Source: DATKYQ01 sp035528415
GTDB lineage: Bacteria > Myxococcota > B64-G9
Length of the DNA stretch: 64,000 bases
Direction of reading: 5' to 3'
Assembly (NCBI GenBank): GCA_035528415.1
Contig: DATKYQ010000067.1
Coordinates: forward strand, 22,914-86,913
Of this stretch, positions 34,676 through 43,012 are shown piece after piece. The position numbers were made by a program, and so were the translations under genes. The stretch's first letter is position 1; the number at the start of each line of letters is the position of its first letter. The notes below the pieces were generated by a model. That model did no database searches. It worked only from the letters and a program-made list of their open reading frames with translations, and had not been told where the DNA came from.

Positions 34676-36079
34676 TCAGATGTCCATGATCGCCAGGGCG
34701 ACCATGAAAAGGCCGATGGCGGTCACGGCCCATGCGGAAAACCATGGCAGCAACGAGCCCAGCCGGCGCGCGCGGCTGTTTTTAGACCAGCGCTCGAACA
34801 GGCGCCGGCCGCGCACTACCAGGATCCCGATTACGATTAATGTACAGGCCAGGCCCAGGCTGAAGGCGGCTATCAGCAGCAGGCCGGCTACGACGCGGCC
34901 GACGTAGATAGCGAACAGCAGCACCACGGTGGCGGACAGGCAGGGCACCATGCCGCCCGAGATGCCCAGCAGCAATAGCTCGCTCCACCTGACCGCGCCG
35001 TGGTCGTGGTGTTGATGCGGGTGAGTGTGCGGATTAGCATGATCATGTCCGGTTCCAGGGCGCCTGCTGATCACCAGCCAGGCTCCCATTGCCAGCACAA
35101 TGGCGCCGGCAGCCAAACTCAAGTAAGGAGCCAGGCGCTCGGGCAGGATCTTCTCGGAGGCCCACAGGGCGACCAACCCCAGGGTGACGACCGAAAAGAT
35201 GTGCGTGCAGGTGACGATCAAGCCCAGGACAACTGCGTGACGCACCTTGCCGTTCGAGCCGACCAGGTAGGCCGCGACCAAAGTCTTACCGTGGCCGGGC
35301 GAGATGGCGTGGACTGAGCCCAGCAAAAAAGCCAGGCCGATGACGCCCAGAAGGCCCAGGAAACCCAGGCGCTGGTTTGCCAGAGCCCGCTTGAGCGGCC
35401 CGGCCTCGTCCTCAAGCTTCTCCTGTTGCGCGGCCTGGCTATCTGGGCTGGAAGGTTTGGAGCGCATCTCGAAGCGCACCCGGACAGGCTCGGGCTTCTT
35501 GTCGCCGTAGAAAAAGAATCGTCTCGCGCCGGGCAGGGCGCGGCTTTGGCGCAGCATGCTGATGACATGCGCCCAGGCCCCCCCGCGCACGAAGATCTCT
35601 GACTCATCGAGCGCTGGAAACACCGACGAGTCGTGCCAGACGAGCGAGTGCCAACCTGCCCGGCAGGGTGCGGAAAGCCACAAGTTGAAACGCATCGGCG
35701 AAAACTGTTTGGCGTTGCGGCTCATGAGTTCCAGCCTGGAATGCATATCATCCAGTGAGAGTCGCCGCCCGTCGAGTTCGAGAACCAGGCCGCGCCTGGT
35801 GAGTTCCAGAGCCCAGCTCTTGACCGGTTCGATCTCGGCCTGGCTGAGAGTACCGTCCTGATCGCTATCGGCCCTGAGGCGAATCTTTTGCGCCGGAATG
35901 TCGCCGATCGTTGTGACGATGGCCATACGCAGCTCGCCCCGGTCGAACGAGATCTCGGTGAAGCGGGTAGTCGAAAACGGCTTGTACTGGGCATGGCCGA
36001 GGGCCGTACCCGGCAAGGCGAGCAAGAGCCCCCAAACCAAGATCCAACAAGTCTCAAATCCGCGTCTCATCTGCACCAT
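34676..36079 (-). CDS. NicO/RcnA-family nickel or cobalt transporter with periplasmic EF-hand-like domain
   Basis: ATG at 36079 (or 36070) begins a signal peptide ending TALGHA; the longer upstream frame has unusual, AT-rich composition and is not credible. A periplasmic domain of about 200 residues contains an EF-hand-like loop DSDQDGTLSQAE, as in DUF1007/HupE-type N-termini. About six membrane helices follow, with SPGHGKTLVAAYLVG, a His-rich loop (HDHANPHTHPHQHHDHG) and GGMVPCLSATVVLL. These are NicO-family features. The direction of transport (uptake or efflux) is not clear. A complete nickel regulon lies 3 kb away. Confidence 0.8.
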   Translation of the reverse strand: MVQMRRGFETCWILVWGLLLALPGTALGHAQYKPFSTTRFTEISFDRGELRMAIVTTIGDIPAQKIRLRADSDQDGTLSQAEIEPVKSWALELTRRGLVLELDGRRLSLDDMHSRLELMSRNAKQFSPMRFNLWLSAPCRAGWHSLVWHDSSVFPALDESEIFVRGGAWAHVISMLRQSRALPGARRFFFYGDKKPEPVRVRFEMRSKPSSPDSQAAQQEKLEDEAGPLKRALANQRLGFLGLLGVIGLAFLLGSVHAISPGHGKTLVAAYLVGSNGKVRHAVVLGLIVTCTHIFSVVTLGLVALWASEKILPERLAPYLSLAAGAIVLAMGAWLVISRRPGTGHDHANPHTHPHQHHDHGAVRWSELLLLGISGGMVPCLSATVVLLFAIYVGRVVAGLLLIAAFSLGLACTLIVIGILVVRGRRLFERWSKNSRARRLGSLLPWFSAWAVTAIGLFMVALAIMDI

Positions 36080-36146
36080 CTCTATCGCCGTATCATTCCC
36101 GGCGCAAGGTCTTGAGGAGTTAGTACGCCTTTGTTCTACCTGTCCT

Positions 36147-36209
36147 GCACAGACGGTGCACAGACGGGGACGGAGTGGATGTAGAGTGGATGTAGCGGAG
36201 TGGATGTAG
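36147..36209. repeat. clustered 11-bp direct repeats upstream of the NicO-family gene
   Basis: GCACAGACGG occurs at 36147-36156 and 36158-36167 (11-bp period). GAGTGGATGTAG occurs at 36173-36184, 36184-36195 and 36198-36209. Periods of 11 and 14 bp place copies on nearly the same face of the helix, as expected of a multimeric regulator site. Confidence 0.5.
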
Positions 36210-36289
36210 CGCGTTTTCGACACTTTCCTGATTTTAGAGATATGCAAATAATACAAATGGTTATGCTGAAATAGATGTTTTTTTCGACT

Positions 36290-36306
36290 ATTTCGACAGT
36301 CGAAAT
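36290..36306. promoter_or_regulatory. palindrome ATTTCGA-CAG-TCGAAAT
   Basis: A 7-bp perfect dyad with a three-base centre, about 90 bp before the PilZ start codon. The half-site word TTTCGAC also occurs at about 36214 and 36283 in the same region. It looks like a repressor or activator operator; the regulator is unknown. Confidence 0.4.
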
Positions 36307-36394
36307 TATTCGATGGAAGATCATGACAACGTCTTTCCCGCACTCATGATCTGGGGTGTTGAAATGTTTGCGGCAAACGTGGAAGATGGAAACC

Positions 36395-37162
36395 ATGGAG
36401 CGGCCTGTCTTCCACGTCGTCTATCACAGCCCGCAAACTCTCGAGAGGGATTGTAAAGCGCAGATCAAGCTGCACGGGCTGTTGCTCAGAACCGAAGCAC
36501 AACTCGATCAGTTTGCCGCTGTTTCAGTGTGTGTTCATGCGCCCGACGGCGAGGAGATCGAGTTGTCGGGTGAAGTCGTGCAGGTGGTGCCGGGCCTGGG
36601 GCTGGCCGTTCAGTTCGGCGCCGAATCCGGCGCAGCTATCGAGAAGCTGATCGCCAAGGCCTCCGGCGGGCTGGAAGAAGGTGAGCCGGTCGGCGACGAC
36701 CCCGAGTTCTTCGCGCCCGGCCAGGAGCCTCCCGGCTCGCCGCCCGATAGGATTACCCAATCGCGCAATCTCCAGGATCAGATCGCAGAAATGAACGTCG
36801 CCCAGATGCGCGCTGCTGCGCTGCACGGACGCAAGGATATGCGCATGTTGCTCATCCGCGACCGCAACAAGACGATCCACCCGTTCATCATCAAGAACCC
36901 GGCTATTACCCTCGACGAGATCGAGCAGATCGCCAAGATGCCGTCGGTCAACCCGGACGTTCTCAGGATCATCGCCAAGAGCAGGGAGTGGAACCGCTCT
37001 GTTACCGTCTGCCGCAACCTGGTGCGCAATCCCAAGACGCCGATCAAGGAGGCGCTGGCACTTATGGCCAAGCTGCCGCTTTCCGACATTCGCGCCATGG
37101 CCAAGAGCGGCAACGTGCGCACTCCGATCCAGCAGGCCGCCCGGAAGAAACTGGCAGGCTGA
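36395..37162 (+). CDS. PilZ-like protein with C-terminal helical repeats
   Basis: ATG at 36395 follows GGAAG; an ATG at 36386 is close and possible. Residues 1-95 look like a divergent PilZ domain (VFHVVYHSPQTLERDCKAQI...LSGEVVQVVPGLGLAVQFG) without the full RxxxR motif. A Pro-rich linker follows. Residues about 130-255 are helical, HEAT/LRV-like repeats (HPFIIKNPAITLDEIEQIAKMPSVNPDVLRIIA...NPKTPIKEALALMAKLPLSDIRAMA). The next gene starts directly after its stop codon, so the two are coupled. Confidence 0.7.
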   Translation: MERPVFHVVYHSPQTLERDCKAQIKLHGLLLRTEAQLDQFAAVSVCVHAPDGEEIELSGEVVQVVPGLGLAVQFGAESGAAIEKLIAKASGGLEEGEPVGDDPEFFAPGQEPPGSPPDRITQSRNLQDQIAEMNVAQMRAAALHGRKDMRMLLIRDRNKTIHPFIIKNPAITLDEIEQIAKMPSVNPDVLRIIAKSREWNRSVTVCRNLVRNPKTPIKEALALMAKLPLSDIRAMAKSGNVRTPIQQAARKKLAG

Positions 37163-38029
37163 ATGAGCGACAAAGACCAAGATATCAGCGGTCTGACTCC
37201 CCAGCAGTGGGAGAGGCGCCTCGAGCAGGCGGCCGGCGACCCGGAAGAACTTGGCCGCGTGCTTCAAAAACTCGAGGCGGAGATGCGCGGGGAGAACACC
37301 TGGCTTCACGAAAATCCCACTCCGGGCAAGGTGCTTTCGCTGGTGCTTCGCTTCATTGGAGGAGACGACGACGATCTTCGCAGGTTGGATCGCAAACTCG
37401 ATACCGAACTGAGCGCCGAGCGCGAGATGAAACGGCGCTACCGCGGCTGGCTTCCCGGCGAGAGCGCGCAGGATCGTCTGTTCTCGTACGTCAAGGACTT
37501 CGCCGGCGAGATCGGCCCTTGTTCGGACGGGCTGCAATTCGAGGGTTTCGTGAAATACAAGGGAGTGTCTGCGCACGGCAGCCTGCGCGAGGTGTTCGCT
37601 TTCTATCTCAACCAGCGCTTTCCAGGACGGGATCCGGCCAACTTCCAGCTGAGCTTCGACTCGCGGACGTGTGTTCTGGTCATCAGGCGGGTATACAAAA
37701 TGGAGTTGCCCCGCCCGCCGCGCGGCCCGAGCGCCGCCAGGGCGGTGCTGGCCGAGCTGGTTACAAACGTGTGCGATTCCGTCGGGCAAGTCGAGTCGCT
37801 GGTGGTCGACAACGCCGCCAACATTGAGACCCGCAAGGCGCTCATGCGCGTCCGGCACGGAGCAGACGGCGTAACCTACGAGCCGATCCCTGGAGCCGAG
37901 GTGGAAAAGACGCCGCTCGGGCACCTGATGCTCAGGCTCGCGAACGAACTGGATCTGAAACCCGGGGGTTTTTCGATTCGCGTCATGCCCTTCGGAGTTC
38001 TCGAGATAGTCTTGCCCGTGAGGCCGTAA
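37163..38029 (+). CDS. conserved-looking protein of unknown function
   Basis: 288 residues, no signal peptide and no membrane segment. The N-terminus is acidic and helical (LTPQQWERRLEQAAGDPEELGRVLQKLEAEM); the remainder mixes strands and helices and contains no motif I recognise. It starts immediately after the PilZ-like gene stop and overlaps the next gene by one base (TAATG). It is therefore probably the middle gene of a three-gene operon. Confidence 0.65.
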   Translation: MSDKDQDISGLTPQQWERRLEQAAGDPEELGRVLQKLEAEMRGENTWLHENPTPGKVLSLVLRFIGGDDDDLRRLDRKLDTELSAEREMKRRYRGWLPGESAQDRLFSYVKDFAGEIGPCSDGLQFEGFVKYKGVSAHGSLREVFAFYLNQRFPGRDPANFQLSFDSRTCVLVIRRVYKMELPRPPRGPSAARAVLAELVTNVCDSVGQVESLVVDNAANIETRKALMRVRHGADGVTYEPIPGAEVEKTPLGHLMLRLANELDLKPGGFSIRVMPFGVLEIVLPVRP

Positions 38030-39144
38030 TGAAACGATCACTGCTCGTCTTCTTGTCGATTTTGTCTGTGTTTGTGATCTTGGCGTTTGCCGGCTGCAGC
38101 CATGGCGGAGATTCGGAAACCGATGCCGGGCTTGATGGGGCGCTGGACGGCGCGGCGGACGGGCAGGCGGACGGCGGCGATGCCGGGGGCGAGACGGACG
38201 GCCAGCCGGTTGTCTTCCAGCGTCATCCCTCGAACCCCTTCTACCAGTCCTCGGGCTCGGACTGGAACTTTGCCGGGATCGGCGATCCTTGTGTTTTGTA
38301 CGATTCGAATTCCGGAATCTACAAGATGTGGACCTCCGCAGGCGGAGTGATGCCGCCGGAAACGGATGTAATCGTCAGAACCCAGTACCTGACTTCAGCC
38401 GACGGTATAACCTGGACAGAGCACGGGAACCCGGTCTTGATGGAGGGAGACGGTCCTCTGGACTGGGATCGCGGCGGTGTCGAAACGGTAACCGTGCTCG
38501 AAGACGGCGGACAGTACTGGCTATGGTATGCGGGTTACCAGCAGCGTGAAGAACCGCCTCTGAGCATGAGGATCGGAGTCGCGACTTCCCCGGACGGCGT
38601 CAACTGGGAGAAGGCAGCCGAGAACCCGGTGATCGAAAGCGGGTCACCCGGTGAATGGGACGAAAGCTGGGTGGAGTCGCCCACCGTCGTCAAGGCAGGC
38701 GGCACGTTTTACATGTGGTACACCGGCGTCGATTCCCTAAGCCGCTATCGGATCGGATTGGCTACATCCGCAGACGGCGTTCACTGGAGCAAGGATCCTG
38801 GAAATCCCGTGTTTGCCCCGGAGGCGTCGAACGAGTGGGAGAACGCGGTGGTCTATGCGCCGGCCGTGGTTCGTGATGTCGATCAGTTCGTGATGTTCTA
38901 CGTCGGCTTGAATGCCGGGACGTTTCTGAATGCCATGCGGATAGGCATTGCGACTTCAACAGACGGTGTCTCGTGGACACGTCCCCAGCCCGAGCCGGTT
39001 CTTGATATCGGGGCCTCGGGCACTTGGGACGAGAAGGGCGCTTTCGTTCCAACCGTCGTCATGCGCGCCGATCGTTACGAGATGTGGTACCTTTCAGGCC
39101 AAAATCCGAACGAGAAGATCGGCCTGGCGACCTGCAGCAGGTAA
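38029..39144 (+). CDS. lipoprotein with glycosidase-like five-bladed beta-propeller
   Basis: A lipoprotein signal ends at FAGC. A low-complexity Asp/Gly/Ala linker (about 25-62) follows, then repeated blades: GDPCVLYDSNSGIYKMWTSA, YWLWYAGY...GVATSPDGVNWEK, FYMWYTG...GLATSADGVHW, FVMFYVGL...GIATSTDGVSW, YEMWYLSG...IGLATCS. This blade pattern is that of GH43/GH32/GH130-like propellers. Catalytic acids cannot be assigned with confidence. It is the last gene of the PilZ operon. Confidence 0.75.
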   Translation: MKRSLLVFLSILSVFVILAFAGCSHGGDSETDAGLDGALDGAADGQADGGDAGGETDGQPVVFQRHPSNPFYQSSGSDWNFAGIGDPCVLYDSNSGIYKMWTSAGGVMPPETDVIVRTQYLTSADGITWTEHGNPVLMEGDGPLDWDRGGVETVTVLEDGGQYWLWYAGYQQREEPPLSMRIGVATSPDGVNWEKAAENPVIESGSPGEWDESWVESPTVVKAGGTFYMWYTGVDSLSRYRIGLATSADGVHWSKDPGNPVFAPEASNEWENAVVYAPAVVRDVDQFVMFYVGLNAGTFLNAMRIGIATSTDGVSWTRPQPEPVLDIGASGTWDEKGAFVPTVVMRADRYEMWYLSGQNPNEKIGLATCSR

Positions 39145-39202
39145 ACAACCGGATTTCAGCGCAGTCAGCCTGGACAAAAGCGGTTGTAGTTAGGCACTCG
39201 AT

Positions 39203-39229
39203 GTGATACGAATCGGGCAGTCGTAGCAC
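39203..39229. promoter_or_regulatory. operator-like dyad in front of nikR
   Basis: GTGATACGA (39203-39211) and TCGTAGCAC (39221-39229) are complementary at eight of nine positions with a nine-base centre, 20 bp before the nikR start. Read as GTGATAC and GTAGCAC separated by 13 bp, it resembles the spaced dyads bound by NikR outside enterobacteria. Autoregulation and control of the downstream transporter are likely but inferred. Confidence 0.55.
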
Positions 39230-39249
39230 ACTCCGATGGGAGGATTGCG

Positions 39250-39663
39250 ATGGGCGATTTGATGCGTTTCGGGATTTCCATAGAGCGCGAGCTGCTCGGC
39301 AGCTTCGACGACTGGGTGCGGCGGCACGACTGTGCCAATCGCTCCGAGGCCATCCGCGATATCATCCGCGACCGGCTTGTCCAGGAAAGCTGGGGGGGAG
39401 GCGAAGAAGAAGTCGTGGCCACCCTGACCTATGTCTATGATCACCACGTCACAGACCTGCAGGCCCGACTGACCGGCCTGCAACACGAGCACGACATCGT
39501 GCTGAGCGCGATGCACGTGCACCTCGACCACCATGACTGCATCGAGGTGCTGGTTATGAAGGGGCGGGCGGCTGAGATTAACAAGATGGCCGACACGATC
39601 CTGGGTGCCCGGGGGGTCAAGCACGGGCAACTGGTTCGCTCGATGCCGCTGGCCGGTAAATGA
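39250..39663 (+). CDS. nikR: nickel-responsive regulator NikR
   Basis: 137 residues behind a GGGAGG site. Residues 5-45 form the ribbon-helix-helix DNA-binding domain (MRFGISIERELLGSFDDWVRRHDCANRSEAIRDIIRDRL). The ACT-like C-terminal domain holds the Ni(II) site H89-x-H91-x5-C97, with the partner histidine among H79/H81 in QHEHD. When loaded with nickel the tetramer represses nickel uptake. The transporter genes follow at once. Confidence 0.93.
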   Translation: MGDLMRFGISIERELLGSFDDWVRRHDCANRSEAIRDIIRDRLVQESWGGGEEEVVATLTYVYDHHVTDLQARLTGLQHEHDIVLSAMHVHLDHHDCIEVLVMKGRAAEINKMADTILGARGVKHGQLVRSMPLAGK

Positions 39664-39679
39664 ACCGGGGGGTGTGAGC

Positions 39680-40309
39680 TTGCACATACCCGACGGCATA
39701 CTTTCACCCCAGGTCTGGATCACGGGCGACGTCCTGGCCGCGGGAGCACTGGCAGCCTGCGTGCGGCGCGCATCCATGCGCCTGTCCGACCGCCAGGTGC
39801 CGTTGATGGGAGTCATGGGCGCATTCGTGTTCGCCGCCCAGATGGTGAACTTCCCCGTTCCCGGGGGCACCTCGGGTCATCTCCTGGGGGGCGTGTTGCT
39901 GGCCGTACTTCTCGGGCCGGCCACGGCCGGCGTGGTTTTGTTCTGCGTCTTTCTGGTACAGGCACTGCTGTTCCAGGACGGCGGTGTGACCGCCCTGGGT
40001 ATGAATTTAATCAACATGGGGCTGGTGGGTTGCTTCGGCGGCTTCTACTTGATGCGTGTCCTGGCCGGTAAGAGCCGCGGCATGAGAAGGGACGTGGCGG
40101 TCTTTTTCGCCTGCTGGTTTTCGGTGGTGGTCGGGGCGGTGCTGGCCGCGCTTGAGTTGTGGCTTTCGGGCAGCGCGCCGCTGGGGCCGATGTTGATCGC
40201 CATGGGCGGCGTGCATGCCTTGATCGGCATCGGCGAGGGTCTGATCACGGTCGCCACTTTGCGTTTCCTGTTGGCCGCCCGGCCGGATCTTATGGAGTCG
40301 CTGCCATGA
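39680..40309 (+). CDS. cbiM: ECF nickel/cobalt transporter substrate-capture component CbiM/NikM
   Basis: I chose TTG at 39680, seven bases after GGGGGG (39667-39672), because the protein then starts with the family's metal-binding N-terminus L/M-H-I-P-D-G. Its second-residue His is needed for metal capture. About seven membrane helices follow, with FPVPGGTSGHLLGG and FQDGGVTALGMNLINMGLVG conserved. With NikR control the substrate is most likely nickel. The stop overlaps the next start (ATGA). Confidence 0.93.
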   Translation: MHIPDGILSPQVWITGDVLAAGALAACVRRASMRLSDRQVPLMGVMGAFVFAAQMVNFPVPGGTSGHLLGGVLLAVLLGPATAGVVLFCVFLVQALLFQDGGVTALGMNLINMGLVGCFGGFYLMRVLAGKSRGMRRDVAVFFACWFSVVVGAVLAALELWLSGSAPLGPMLIAMGGVHALIGIGEGLITVATLRFLLAARPDLMESLP

Positions 40310-40596
40310 GAAGACTCGTGGTTGCGCTTCTAGCGCTGGCTTTGGGCACCGCCGGGGGAATCTCGCTGATGGCCTCCCGGGCTCCGGACGGGCTCGAACG
40401 CAGCCTGGACAAGGTGGGCGCGCCCGTGAGCAAGCCCTTGATCGCATCGCCGCTGGCCGACTACCAGGCCCCGCTGGCTCTTGCCCCCTGGTTGTGTAAG
40501 ACGATCGCCGGGGTCAGCGGCTGCCTGATCGTCTTCGGCCTGGTGCTGATTGTCGGTATGATCCTCGGCCGGCGCTCGAGACGGGAAGCTGGCTGA
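40306..40596 (+). CDS. PDGLE-domain (CbiN/NikN-like) transporter component
   Basis: 96 residues with two membrane helices flanking a periplasmic loop. The loop carries the PDGLE motif (SRAPDGLERSLDKVG). In ECF metal transporters this replaces CbiN as the partner of CbiM. It starts inside the cbiM stop (ATGA) and its own stop overlaps the cbiQ start (TGATG). Confidence 0.85.
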   Translation: MRRLVVALLALALGTAGGISLMASRAPDGLERSLDKVGAPVSKPLIASPLADYQAPLALAPWLCKTIAGVSGCLIVFGLVLIVGMILGRRSRREAG

Positions 40597-41378
40597 TGCA
40601 CCACCGGAAGATCGAACAGCTTGCGGCAGGCAGCAGCCCCGTCCACGGGTTGGATCCACGTGTCAAGCTTATCTGCGCCATGGCCTTCGTGGTTCTTGTT
40701 ACAGTCCTTCCGAACAAGCCCCTGGTGATTTTTATCTTACCGGCCGCCATCGTCATGGGGGGCTTGTTTATCGCCAGGTTGCCCTGGGGCTTCGTCCTCT
40801 CGCGCACCGTGATGGTGCTGCCCTTCGTGGTCTTGGTGGCCGTCTTCTTGCCATTCACTCGTGGACACGAGGTCGTCTGGACGATCGGCTCGACCGGCCT
40901 GCGCGTCTACCGCGAGGGCCTCGATGTCTGCCTGGCCGTCCTGGCCAGGGGATGCCTGGCAATCCTGGCGGTGGGTTGGCTGGTGTTCACGACTCCTTTC
41001 CAGAGATTGCTATTGGCCATGCGCTCAATGCACGTTCCGCGGGTGGTGGTGGTCACGCTGGCATTCCTGTTTCGCTATCTCGATTTATTGGCCGACCAGA
41101 GCCTGCGGGTAAGAAGAGCGCGCAGCGCCCGCGCGCCGGATGGAACGCGCAGGCTGCGCATACGTTCCACCGGCGGGTTGATCGGACGGCTTTTGCTCCG
41201 TGCGCTCGATCGGGCCGATCGGGTTTACCGGGCGATGTTGTCCCGGGGTTACGAAGGCGAGGTGCGCACCTTAACACGGCTGAGGCTGCGGTCCGGAGAC
41301 GTCATTTTCCTGATGGCCTTCATCTTGCTTGCCGCCGCGGCAGCCCTGTTTGCGGGCCTTGCGGGAGGCGCCCCGTGA
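40596..41378 (+). CDS. cbiQ: ECF transporter transmembrane component CbiQ
   Basis: 260 residues. N-terminal SSPVHGLDPRVKLICAMAFV is the family start, followed by several membrane helices and the cytoplasmic coupling segments with AxxxRG-like pattern (RALDRADRVYRAMLSRGYEGE). It couples ATP hydrolysis in CbiO to substrate movement. It overlaps both neighbours by one to four bases. Confidence 0.92.
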   Translation: MHHRKIEQLAAGSSPVHGLDPRVKLICAMAFVVLVTVLPNKPLVIFILPAAIVMGGLFIARLPWGFVLSRTVMVLPFVVLVAVFLPFTRGHEVVWTIGSTGLRVYREGLDVCLAVLARGCLAILAVGWLVFTTPFQRLLLAMRSMHVPRVVVVTLAFLFRYLDLLADQSLRVRRARSARAPDGTRRLRIRSTGGLIGRLLLRALDRADRVYRAMLSRGYEGEVRTLTRLRLRSGDVIFLMAFILLAAAAALFAGLAGGAP

Positions 41379-42118
41379 ACGATCGCGCTATTGCCATCGA
41401 GGTGGATGGTCTTTCCTTCGACTACCACGGCAGCCCGGCCCTGCACGACGTCTCGTTCTCGGTCGCGCCCGGTGAGCGGGTAGGGTTTGTGGGCCCTAAT
41501 GGGGCCGGCAAGTCGACGCTGCTTCTGCACCTCAATGGCCTGCTAAAAGGCCGCGGCGGCGTTCGCATCGACGGAATGGAAGTCACCAGAAAGAACCTCG
41601 GTAAAATCCGGCGCCGGGTTGGGCTTGTGTTTCCCGATCCCGAAGACCAACTCTTCATGCCTACCCTGGCAGAGGACGTGGCCTTCGGACCACTCAACAT
41701 GGGCGACACGGGCGACCTGGCACGCGAGAAAGCGCAGGCGGCTTTGAGTCGGATGGGACTAGCCGGACTTTCCGAGCGCTCATCGCATCACCTTTCGGAC
41801 GGCGAACGCCGGCGGGCGGCCATCGCCAGCGTGCTTTCCATGCAGCCGGCCATCTGGGTGATGGACGAGCCGGCCGCCAATCTGGATCCGCGCGGCCGGC
41901 GCGAGTTGGTGAAAATCATGAAGGATCTGCCCGGCACGATCGTTCTTGCTTCCCACGATCTCGATCTGGTGGTACAAGTGTGTGACCGCTGTCTGGTACT
42001 GGCCGAGGGAAGGATAGTGGCGGACGGCTCGACGAAAACGCTGCTGGCTGATGCCGGCTTGATGGAACGATATGATCTCGAAGTTCCCCTGCGACTGCGG
42101 CTTGGCCCCTTTGAATGA
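41375..42118 (+). CDS. cbiO: ECF transporter ATPase CbiO
   Basis: GTG at 41375 in a GTGA overlap with cbiQ; the frame is open farther upstream but that part is cbiQ antiframe. 247 residues with Walker A GPNGAGKST (40-48), Q-loop-like VFPDPEDQLFMPTLAEDVAFGPLN, signature LSDGERRR (family consensus LSGGQ), Walker B AIWVMDEPAANLDP and switch His in ASHDLDL. It powers nickel or cobalt uptake. Confidence 0.93.
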   Translation: MNDRAIAIEVDGLSFDYHGSPALHDVSFSVAPGERVGFVGPNGAGKSTLLLHLNGLLKGRGGVRIDGMEVTRKNLGKIRRRVGLVFPDPEDQLFMPTLAEDVAFGPLNMGDTGDLAREKAQAALSRMGLAGLSERSSHHLSDGERRRAAIASVLSMQPAIWVMDEPAANLDPRGRRELVKIMKDLPGTIVLASHDLDLVVQVCDRCLVLAEGRIVADGSTKTLLADAGLMERYDLEVPLRLRLGPFE

Positions 42119-42139
42119 TGCGCCAGGGAGGGTGTCGCC

Positions 42140-43006
42140 ATGATGACGTATTTGTTGACAGGCTTCCTGCTGCTCGTACCCCAACCGGCGGCGGAATCCG
42201 CTGCGGCCGTGAAGGCGGCCGAGGAAAAGAATACCGAGATCGACGCGCTTCGCGCCGAGGGCTTGAAACATCTCGATCGAGGCGAGCTGGCCGAGGCCAT
42301 TCGCGTGTTGGGTGAGGCCCGGGCCAAGGGGGCCGAAGACACGGTCACCAGGATAGCCCTCGGCCGGGCCTATCTGGCGCGCGAGATGTTCCAGCAGGCC
42401 CTGATTGAGTTCAGCGAGGTTCTCAAGAAAGACCCCAACCATGTCATGGCCAACCTGGGACGGGCCGATTCGCTGATCGGGCTCGGTGACGCGCGCAAGG
42501 CCATCGGGCCGGCCAAGTTGATCGCCGAGATCGAACCTCGATCCGCGCGGGCCTGGCTGACGCTGGGCCGGGCCTACATGCACGACCAGGTTGCCGATTA
42601 TCCCCGGGCGCAGGCCGCTTTCAAACATGCCCTCGAACTGGTGCCGGATAGCCGGGACGCAGCGGTCAATCTTGCCCGCGCCTTGAGCTTTGCAAAGAAG
42701 GTCGAGCAGGCCATCGAGGTGTTGCAGAATCTGCACCGGAAACATCCCGGCGACATGCCGATCATTATAAGTCTTGCCGAATCGTACTATGCAATCCGCA
42801 AGCTTGACCAGGCCGAGAAATTGATCGACGAGGCCCTGGCGGCCGACCCTCATGATAGCGACGCGCTCAGGGTGCGCGATCAGATCCGCTCGCGGCAGGC
42901 CTACAACTTCTGGGTGCCGGTGATCGCCGTGATCGCGTTTCCGCTTCTCTTTGTGTTGATCCGCTGGATGAAGAAAGGCCGCGTGCCCAAGGTTGCGGGA
43001 GACTGA
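42140..43006 (+). CDS. TPR protein with C-terminal membrane anchor
   Basis: GGGAGG lies eight bases before the ATG. A short hydrophobic N-terminus (signal-like) is followed by about six TPR units (AEAIRVLGEARAKGA..., FQQALIEFSEVLKKDPNH, YPRAQAAFKHALELVPDS, VEQAIEVLQNLHRKHPGD, LDQAEKLIDEALAADPHD). A C-terminal helix (WVPVIAVIAFPLLFVLI) probably anchors it. It is the first gene after the nickel transporter and may be read through from it. Confidence 0.75.
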   Translation: MMTYLLTGFLLLVPQPAAESAAAVKAAEEKNTEIDALRAEGLKHLDRGELAEAIRVLGEARAKGAEDTVTRIALGRAYLAREMFQQALIEFSEVLKKDPNHVMANLGRADSLIGLGDARKAIGPAKLIAEIEPRSARAWLTLGRAYMHDQVADYPRAQAAFKHALELVPDSRDAAVNLARALSFAKKVEQAIEVLQNLHRKHPGDMPIIISLAESYYAIRKLDQAEKLIDEALAADPHDSDALRVRDQIRSRQAYNFWVPVIAVIAFPLLFVLIRWMKKGRVPKVAGD

Positions 43007-43012
43007 CAGGCA

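Larger units (their letters stand above)
36080..36394. other. 315-bp repeat-rich divergent control region
   Basis: No credible gene is seen between the NicO-family start and the PilZ gene. The part nearer the PilZ gene (36240-36310) is markedly AT-rich. The region holds two groups of short direct repeats, a palindrome at 36290-36306 and several TTTCGAC words, listed separately. Confidence 0.5.

Noticed and set aside
36080..36343. N-terminal extension of the NicO-family protein
   Set aside because: The frame is open only because of repeats and AT-rich sequence; the signal peptide begins at 36079.
40952..41374. Long N-terminal extension of CbiO
   Set aside because: It lies inside cbiQ in another frame; the GTGA overlap start is typical of this operon.
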